NCBI GenBank assembly: GCA_020024475.1
Contig: JAHHTS010000064.1
Coordinates: 1 to 12,301, forward strand
DNA from: Oscillospiraceae bacterium
Lineage (GTDB): Bacteria > Bacillota > Clostridia > Oscillospirales > Ruminococcaceae
Length of the DNA: 12,301 bases
Direction: 5' to 3'
Part shown: positions 6,973 through 12,301 of the stretch, piece by piece
Layout of the letters: each line of letters opens with the position of its first letter
Numbering within the stretch: the first letter of the stretch is position 1
The notes under the pieces: generated by a model
The model's input: the letters and a program-made list of their open reading frames with translations, nothing else
What the model was told of the DNA's origin: nothing
Database searches by the model: none
Position numbers and translations under genes: made by a program

Positions 6973-9900
6973 TTAAAATCCAACAGTAATACCAAAAGAA
7001 TATGTTTTGGGCTGTACACTATCTCCTAATTCCGGGTCGAAACCATGGAATTTTTTGTCTGCGACAACAAAAACATTATTCATAATAGCATTGATTGAAA
7101 AACTTTTTACCTTCATTCTGGCACAGATTTTATCATTTGCAGTCCAGGTTAAAGACATTTGTTGACAACGTAAAAAATTAGCATTGGCCACCATTATATC
7201 TGATTCTCCCCACATTTGATACATATTGTATGTCCTACCATCTTGTAATCTCCAATAATTAGCTATTCGACCGATATAGATTCCAGGAATGTATGTGTTT
7301 GTTTCATCTCCTGTTTTTTTCCATCGGTTAATTAAGTTTTTGCTTAAATTGACATTGGACAAGGGAATGTTTCCTAAATCAGGATAAGGGTTAGGTAATC
7401 TTTTTTTTGCTCCTAGCAATAAAGAAAAATTAGCTCCAAAAGTTAATCCTTTCCACCTGAGACGGGTTGTGAGACCTCCTGTGAAATCTGGTTCCATTTT
7501 TCCTGAATATACAAGCATGTCTGTGTATTCACTTACATTTTTCAGCAAGGGAGATCCATCTTCACTTTTTAGGATATTGCCTTGGCTATCTTCTTGAAAT
7601 AGGCGATTAAATTCAGGGCTACCGTCTACAGAGCTTAATTTCTTAAAGTCATATGACCAAAAACTAGAAAGTGCAAATCCTTCTTTCAGGACTTTGTCTG
7701 ATGAGCCGGAAATATAGTCTTGTAGATTGATTTCGCTAATTGATTGTGTTTTAGCTTCATTCCAGTTTTTTGAAGAGTTGAATCCAATTGTCCATCCCCA
7801 ATCTTTTGTACGGATGGGAGTAATGTTTAAAGTGTATTCAATACCGGAGTTGACAATGCGTCCTCCGTTAATTTCTGTACCTACACGTCCATATTCCAAT
7901 GCTATGGATTGATTGACAATATTGTTCGATTTTTTTGTATAGTATTCAATATTCATGGATATCCATTGGATTACTTGTATGTCCAAGCCAAAATTCCAGG
8001 TTTTAGTACGCTCCCAGCTCAAATGAGGATTGGGAATACGTGAAATTTTAGACATATAGTCTCCATAATACGGTTTGATGGCGTCCATTTTTAAAATCAA
8101 TTCTGGACTGATGGAGTTTACGGCATTACCTTGAATTCCATATGATGCACGTAAATTGAACTGATTTATTATGTTGGAAATATTTTGCAGACATGGTTCT
8201 TGTGTAACATTCCATGAAACTCCAAAAGAGAATGTCGGATCGAAACGTTTATTTTGATCTTGACCGAATCGATTTGAAGCATCGTTACGCATGCTTGCGT
8301 TTATTACATATCGATTTTTGAAGGAATAAGCTAAAGTTGCAAATACTGAAAATTGGTTTGCTGTTAATGTATTGCGCATCCATCCGCTACCATTATATAA
8401 ATTTTCAAATAATCCTAATCCCGGGGAAGGTCTGTTACCAATAGGAATAAGTTCATTTAAGGGTGTTGGTCTTACAATGCTTTCTCCTCTTTCTTTTACA
8501 TATCCAAATGTTTTCTGTGATTTGTTTTCTGTTTTGGTTGAAGTGACTTCGGTTCCGATTAAAATGTTTAGACGATGGTCTTCCTGAAAGGTTTTGGAGA
8601 ACGTAATTTTATTTTGAATATTCCATCCCTGCACATCTGAATTCCCATTATATAATTCGCCTCCAGATGGAAGTATGGCAGCTTTGTATTTCTCAGATCC
8701 ATAGGCTTCTGTACCGAAATCATAACCACGGTAAGTGGAAGTAATGTAGTAGCTCTGTTCTCCGGCATAAGCTTCCGAATCCCCGGCATTGTTATTGATT
8801 CCTCCTACAAATTCATATTTTAGCCATGGTAGGATGTCATATGCAAAATTTAAATTTCCATTTATTTGGGAAGATTTGTTTAATGAGTAGCTATGATCAA
8901 TTTCATTTAAAATATTATAGCCTAAAATAACAGGATTTTCATTATATGTGTAATTGGTTCTTATTTCTTGGAAATGTCTGCTTCCATCTTCATTATAAGC
9001 CAATATCGATCGGCTTGTTTTAGTTGCATATTCTAATGGACTTATATTTGCTGCATAACCCCAGGTTTTATTAATACTTCCTACCAAGCTTAAGTCTATA
9101 TGTATTTTGGGATTTAGGGAAATACCTAAATTTATACGTCCACTTAAGTTTCTTGCATCATTGTTTATTTCTATTCCTGATTGATTGCTATAGCCTAAAG
9201 ATATATTATAAATGATCTTTTCACTACCTCCGGAAACGCTTAAATTGTGGTTGTGGCTAAATGAATTGCGTGTTAGTATGTTGAACCAATCGGTATTGGT
9301 TTGTTCCAATCTGTGTATTGCGCTCTCTGCTTCTTGTGGGGTAATTGTTTTGTTATAAAGCATGCTCATAATTCCTTCATAGGTATTTATGGAGGCAATG
9401 GGGGCTTCATTATAGATTGCACCAGCAGTAAAAGCTTCACGGCTGAATTGAATTCGTTCTTGTGAATTCATAAGGTTGAATAAACCATAGTGAGGGCGAG
9501 AACGGAAAGAAAATGTTCCACTATAGTTTACTGTCAGGCTTTCCTGTTTACCTCGTCTAGTGGTGATGACAATGACGCCATTGGCAGCCTTTGAGCCGTA
9601 AATTGCCGTGGCTGATGCATCCTTTAGGACTGTCACAGTTTCTATGTCTGCAGGATTCAACCATGATATCTGATTACCTAGGATGTTTTTTAAATCATCA
9701 ACCATTAAGTCATTTTGGTTTAGTGGTATGGGGTCTGGTTGGATGACTCCATCAACTACCCATAAAGGGTCTTGATTACCTAAAATGGTAGAAGTTCCTC
9801 TGATGCGAATTTTAGGAGAAGTGCCGACGCGTGAGCTTGTATTCATTACTAGCATTCCAGCAACTCTACCTTGTAGCATTTGAGCTACAGATGTATAAAC

Positions 9901-10590
9901 AGGCATCATGAAGTCAGAGGCTTTAACTGTACTTACAGAACCGACGACATCACTTTTCCTGAGGGTTTGATAACCAGTTATAACAACTTCATCTATTGTT
10001 TTTATTGATTCCTTTAGTACTACGTCAATGTTATCTTGACCGATATAAGTAACTTTTTGAGAGATCATCCCAATGAAGGAATATAGTATATTCATATTCT
10101 CTTTTTTAGGAACAGTAAAGACGTAGTTACCATTTATATCCGTTGTTGTACCGATAAATGTTCCTTCAATAAGAATTGTTGCTCCAATTAGAGGTTCTCC
10201 GTTTTCATCGCTTACTTTGCCTTTTATATTGACAAATTGTGCTTGATGATTTTTCTTTATGAATATTATTTTACCCTCCACTAAATAAGTCAGTTCATGT
10301 CCTTTTAAAACAAAGTCCAGTACTTCTTGTACAGAAATACCTTTTCGCTGTATGGTAATGTTTGTAATAGGCGTAACATCTTGTGTGGAGTACATAAATC
10401 GGTATTCACTTTGTTTTTGAATGTTTTCAAAAACATCCACGAGCGTTCCTTTTTTTATGTTTATATTTAATTGTGCTTTGTATTGTGCCTCTGCAAGGCC
10501 AGGTAAAAGCATTAAAAATAAAAGCATAAATGGATGAATTGCTCTTCTTTTTTTCTTTTTAAGAGGTAGGAAAAAATCATTTTCTTTCAT
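6973..10590 (-). CDS. SusC/RagA TonB-dependent outer-membrane transporter with STN signalling domain
   Basis: The 1205-residue transporter imports ligand delivered by SusD through a 22-strand barrel, powered by TonB. Domains in order: a signal peptide with an extended, very basic n-region (KKKKRR at 11-16, likely cut after Ala35); an STN domain (about 39-112); a CarboxypepD_reg-like domain (about 120-193, with 'GEPLIGATI' and 'GTTTDINGNY'); the SusC linker/TonB-box region DEVVITGYQ (200-208); a plug (about 210-347) with LQGRVAGM, PLWVVDG, and KDASATAIYGSKAANGVI; and the barrel ending in an aromatic Phe. STN domains mark transporters that signal to a FecR anti-sigma factor, which agrees with the sigma/FecR pair just upstream. 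The length is normal for STN-containing SusC. ATG at 10588-10590 gives the complete signal peptide. It is the first gene of the structural operon and is separated from fecR by 83 bp holding a strong hairpin. Confidence 0.97.
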   Translation of the reverse strand: MKENDFFLPLKKKKRRAIHPFMLLFLMLLPGLAEAQYKAQLNINIKKGTLVDVFENIQKQSEYRFMYSTQDVTPITNITIQRKGISVQEVLDFVLKGHELTYLVEGKIIFIKKNHQAQFVNIKGKVSDENGEPLIGATILIEGTFIGTTTDINGNYVFTVPKKENMNILYSFIGMISQKVTYIGQDNIDVVLKESIKTIDEVVITGYQTLRKSDVVGSVSTVKASDFMMPVYTSVAQMLQGRVAGMLVMNTSSRVGTSPKIRIRGTSTILGNQDPLWVVDGVIQPDPIPLNQNDLMVDDLKNILGNQISWLNPADIETVTVLKDASATAIYGSKAANGVIVITTRRGKQESLTVNYSGTFSFRSRPHYGLFNLMNSQERIQFSREAFTAGAIYNEAPIASINTYEGIMSMLYNKTITPQEAESAIHRLEQTNTDWFNILTRNSFSHNHNLSVSGGSEKIIYNISLGYSNQSGIEINNDARNLSGRINLGISLNPKIHIDLSLVGSINKTWGYAANISPLEYATKTSRSILAYNEDGSRHFQEIRTNYTYNENPVILGYNILNEIDHSYSLNKSSQINGNLNFAYDILPWLKYEFVGGINNNAGDSEAYAGEQSYYITSTYRGYDFGTEAYGSEKYKAAILPSGGELYNGNSDVQGWNIQNKITFSKTFQEDHRLNILIGTEVTSTKTENKSQKTFGYVKERGESIVRPTPLNELIPIGNRPSPGLGLFENLYNGSGWMRNTLTANQFSVFATLAYSFKNRYVINASMRNDASNRFGQDQNKRFDPTFSFGVSWNVTQEPCLQNISNIINQFNLRASYGIQGNAVNSISPELILKMDAIKPYYGDYMSKISRIPNPHLSWERTKTWNFGLDIQVIQWISMNIEYYTKKSNNIVNQSIALEYGRVGTEINGGRIVNSGIEYTLNITPIRTKDWGWTIGFNSSKNWNEAKTQSISEINLQDYISGSSDKVLKEGFALSSFWSYDFKKLSSVDGSPEFNRLFQEDSQGNILKSEDGSPLLKNVSEYTDMLVYSGKMEPDFTGGLTTRLRWKGLTFGANFSLLLGAKKRLPNPYPDLGNIPLSNVNLSKNLINRWKKTGDETNTYIPGIYIGRIANYWRLQDGRTYNMYQMWGESDIMVANANFLRCQQMSLTWTANDKICARMKVKSFSINAIMNNVFVVADKKFHGFDPELGDSVQPKTYSFGITVGF

Positions 10591-10642
10591 AATTTTGTAA
10601 AACAGTTTTAATTAAACATATCCACGTTTGTGGGTTATCGGT

Positions 10643-10669
10643 ACGGAGATTGTTACCAGCAATCTCCGT
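10643..10669 (-). promoter_or_regulatory. Hairpin between fecR and susC, 10-bp perfect stem
   Basis: Bases 10643-10652 pair perfectly with 10660-10669 around a 7-base loop. The stem begins 5 bases after the fecR stop codon and ends about 50 bases before the susC start. Read on the minus strand it is not followed by a U-tract, so it is not a standard intrinsic terminator. It could act as a weak terminator or attenuator, or as a 3' stabiliser of the sigma-fecR transcript or a processing site that separates regulatory and structural messages. The remaining AT-rich stretch (10591-10640) is the expected place for a susC promoter used by the cognate ECF sigma factor, but I could not identify a convincing -35/-10 or Bacteroides -33/-7 pair. 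Confidence 0.6.
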
Positions 10670-10673
10670 CCTT

Positions 10674-11825
10674 TTAATATTCTTTGATGGTAATTGTATC
10701 GTTTTTGATTTCAAACTTTACTTTTTCTAGTACTTCAAATTTATTTAGTAGTTCTTCTATGTTTTTATATCTGATTAATTCGCCTGTAAATTGAATGTGT
10801 CGTAATTGAGGCGAAGAATAAAATATATAAAAATCATACCAACGAGCCAATGTTGTCATTATATTTTCTAATGATTCGTTGATAAAAATATATTTACCAT
10901 TTTTCCAAGATGTATATGTCTGTGTATTTACTTGATGTACTGTTAGTTTTTTGTTTTCTAATTTTGCTTGTTCTCCAGGGGCTAAGGAAATTGTGTGTGT
11001 TCCGGAATGAATGTTGACTTGGCCTTTTTCTAAGGTTGTTAATGCATAATTTTCATCTTTATATGCTCTTACGCAAAATGAAGTTCCTAATACTTGTATT
11101 TGTAGGTTACCGGATTCAACCCAAAAAGGTTTGTTTATGTTGTGTGCAACTTCAAAATATGCTTCACCAGTTAAATACACTCTTCGTTCAGTTCCTGTGA
11201 ATTTGTCTGCATATTTTAATTCACTTTCTGAATTTAGCCACACATTTGTTCCATCAGATAAGCGGACAAAGAATTCTCCGCCTCGAGGAATTTTGAGTCT
11301 GTGGAGTACGTGATTTGTTGATTGTATGTTTTTTTTATATTGTAATGTGTTGTGTTTGATTAAAATATTGGAATCTATATTTGTTATATTAGGATTAGTA
11401 TCTGCGCCAATATAAATAGTTTTATCTTCGCCAATAGTTAAAATGGCTTTTAAACGATTTGGAGTGATGGAGGAGTATTCAACTTGAGGAATTATTGTTT
11501 GTTTTTGATTATGTATAATCCCCCAGACTGCAAATATAAGAGGAAGCATTACGGCTGCATAAGAAAGGTATTTAATAATCTTTTTATGTTTGTTTTGTTT
11601 GATATGTTGCTCAAATAAAGCGAATTTGGGCAACATATCATATTCTTCATATTGAAGTCGGAACTGCTCGAATCCTTCTGTATGTATGATTTTTTGAAAT
11701 AATTCCTCGTTTTTAACATTTTCTTTTCGCCAAACAGACAATTCTTCAGCTTCAGTAGCACTGAGAGAATCAGTCTTATAAGCACTGAGTAATTTTGATA
11801 TTTTATATGGCAAATATTTGTTCAC
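10674..11825 (-). CDS. FecR family anti-sigma factor with DUF4974 C-terminus
   Basis: The 383-residue inner-membrane anti-sigma factor is expected to hold the neighbouring ECF sigma factor inactive and release it when the STN domain of the transporter signals. The cytoplasmic N-terminal region (1-82, starting NKYLPYKISKLL) is the sigma-binding part. A single membrane segment spans about 83-105. The periplasmic part has the FecR domain (about 177-272; RGGEFFVRLSDGTNVWLNS, RRVYLTGEAYFEVAH, VLGTSFCVRAY) and then DUF4974 (about 313-381), typical of Bacteroidota FecR proteins. The start is GTG at 11823-11825. An in-frame TAA lies four codons upstream with no ATG between, and the resulting N-terminus fits the family, so a rare start codon is supported. 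The gene lies 64 bp downstream of the sigma gene and is probably cotranscribed with it. Confidence 0.95.
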   Translation of the reverse strand: MNKYLPYKISKLLSAYKTDSLSATEAEELSVWRKENVKNEELFQKIIHTEGFEQFRLQYEEYDMLPKFALFEQHIKQNKHKKIIKYLSYAAVMLPLIFAVWGIIHNQKQTIIPQVEYSSITPNRLKAILTIGEDKTIYIGADTNPNITNIDSNILIKHNTLQYKKNIQSTNHVLHRLKIPRGGEFFVRLSDGTNVWLNSESELKYADKFTGTERRVYLTGEAYFEVAHNINKPFWVESGNLQIQVLGTSFCVRAYKDENYALTTLEKGQVNIHSGTHTISLAPGEQAKLENKKLTVHQVNTQTYTSWKNGKYIFINESLENIMTTLARWYDFYIFYSSPQLRHIQFTGELIRYKNIEELLNKFEVLEKVKFEIKNDTITIKEY

Positions 11826-11834
11826 TTCTTTGTT

Positions 11835-11866
11835 TTTTTACTATATGACACCGCAAATAGTAAAAA
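11835..11866 (-). repeat. AT-rich inverted repeat just upstream of the fecR start
   Basis: Bases 11835-11844 are the reverse complement of 11857-11866, with a 12-base spacer. On the minus strand this can fold into a stem of 10 mostly A-U pairs that ends about 10 bases before the GTG start codon of fecR. It is not followed by a T-tract, so it is not a terminator. It might lower translation of the anti-sigma factor relative to the sigma factor, or be chance in AT-rich DNA. Confidence 0.35.
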
Positions 11867-11889
11867 TGGGTATTCAAAGAGTGAAAAAA

Positions 11890-12301
11890 TTATAGATAGA
11901 TGCAGATAATGTTAAATAGATGTTTGTAACGTTCTCTTAATATATGTTTTGCTTTTTTTCGTTGTGTTTTTACGGTTTCAATGGAAAGGTGCATGGCTGC
12001 TGCAATTGTTTCAGATGTTTCTCCTTGTATGACTCTTTCAAAGATAGCTTTACACTGAGGGGGAAGTTCGTTAAGTAATAAATATAATTCTCTGTATGTT
12101 TCATTTTCAATAATTGCATTGTTGAATACCGTATTGTCATTATATATTTCATCGTAGAAATAGCTTTCTCGTTGTTTGCGTCGTTTTTCATCTCGAATAT
12201 AGTTGAGACAGTTGTTTTTTACTGAAGTATACAGATATGATTTAAGAGTATTTATGTTATGGAAAATTTGATGATCTTCATATAATTTATAGAATACCTC
12301 C
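11890..12301 (-). CDS. ECF-type RNA polymerase sigma-70 factor (Bacteroidota family), 5' end cut off
   Basis: The window holds the last 136 residues of an ECF sigma factor, translated from base 12300 to the TAA at 11890-11892. Roughly the first 50 residues of a typical 180-200 residue protein lie beyond the right edge. The first visible part (EVFYKLYEDHQIF, then KSYLYTSVKNNCLNYIRDEKRRKQ) fits sigma region 2, whose end recognises the -10 element. The C-terminal part (NELPPQCKAIFERVIQGET, SETIAAAMHLSIETVKTQ, KKAKHILRERY) is region 4 with its helix-turn-helix for the -35 element. The position directly before a FecR gene and an STN-containing SusC transporter is the classic arrangement for trans-envelope signalling, so the expected target is the susC promoter and perhaps its own. 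The reading frame is open without interruption; no sign of decay is seen. Confidence 0.95.
   Translation of the reverse strand, partial: EVFYKLYEDHQIFHNINTLKSYLYTSVKNNCLNYIRDEKRRKQRESYFYDEIYNDNTVFNNAIIENETYRELYLLLNELPPQCKAIFERVIQGETSETIAAAMHLSIETVKTQRKKAKHILRERYKHLFNIICIYL

Noticed and set aside
8568..8789. A 73-codon minus-strand reading frame inside the transporter gene.
   Set aside because: It is fully inside the SusC barrel in a different frame and shows no domain or signal; the SusC frame is well supported.
11826..11889. Possible Bacteroides -33/-7 promoter (TTTG and a TACTATTTG-like box) between the sigma gene and fecR.
   Set aside because: The spacing between the two elements is too short and the -7 box does not match TAnnTTTG; cotranscription with the sigma gene is the simpler view.
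11970..12191. A 73-codon minus-strand reading frame at the right edge.
   Set aside because: It overlaps the sigma factor in another frame. The frame ending at 11890 encodes clear sigma region 2 and region 4 motifs, so this one is spurious.
1..12301. Insertion sequences, CRISPR arrays, tRNA or rRNA genes, phage genes.
   Set aside because: No transposase, repeat-spacer pattern, integrase or RNA gene signature was found; the gene block is intact and uninterrupted.

Overview
The window looks like chromosomal DNA from a member of the Bacteroidota, most likely an intestinal Bacteroidales (Bacteroides, Parabacteroides, Odoribacter or Butyricimonas type). The evidence is a SusC/SusD pair, an ECF sigma factor followed by a FecR anti-sigma factor with a DUF4974 tail, DUF4369-TlpA lipoproteins, AT-rich intergenic DNA and the lack of clear Shine-Dalgarno sequences. 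A species call is not possible from the sequence. Every convincing gene is on the minus strand, so transcription runs from right to left.

Layout in transcription order: (1) the 3' part of an ECF sigma factor gene (11890-12301, cut by the window edge); (2) a FecR-type anti-sigma factor (10674-11825, GTG start); (3) an 83-bp gap with a strong 10-bp hairpin; (4) a SusC outer-membrane transporter with an N-terminal STN signalling domain (6973-10590); (5) its SusD lipoprotein partner (5405-6961); (6) a lipoprotein that resembles the SusCD-associated zinc metallohydrolases but lacks the HExxH motif (4250-5380); (7) a DUF4369-TlpA thioredoxin lipoprotein (3078-4196); (8) a periplasmic DPP4-like S9 serine peptidase with an intact catalytic triad (726-3059); (9) a small secreted TlpA thioredoxin (215-715). 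Gaps within the six-gene block susC to small TlpA are only 10 to 53 bp, so it is probably one transcript. At the left edge a perfect 17-bp inverted repeat with a T9 tract reads as an intrinsic terminator for the plus strand. It suggests a convergent gene beyond the window.

Working model (inference): this is a substrate-inducible uptake locus of the SusCD class aimed at peptides rather than glycans. There are no glycoside hydrolases, lyases, sulfatases or glycan-sensing regulators here. SusD and the metallohydrolase-like lipoprotein would capture ligand at the surface and SusC would import it using TonB. The STN domain would report occupancy to FecR, which would release the sigma factor to raise transcription of the locus. 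In the periplasm the DPP4-like enzyme would remove N-terminal dipeptides, and the two thioredoxin-fold proteins could reduce disulfides in the imported substrate. The least ordinary parts are the apparently inactive metallohydrolase and the pairing of two distinct thioredoxins with a peptidase.
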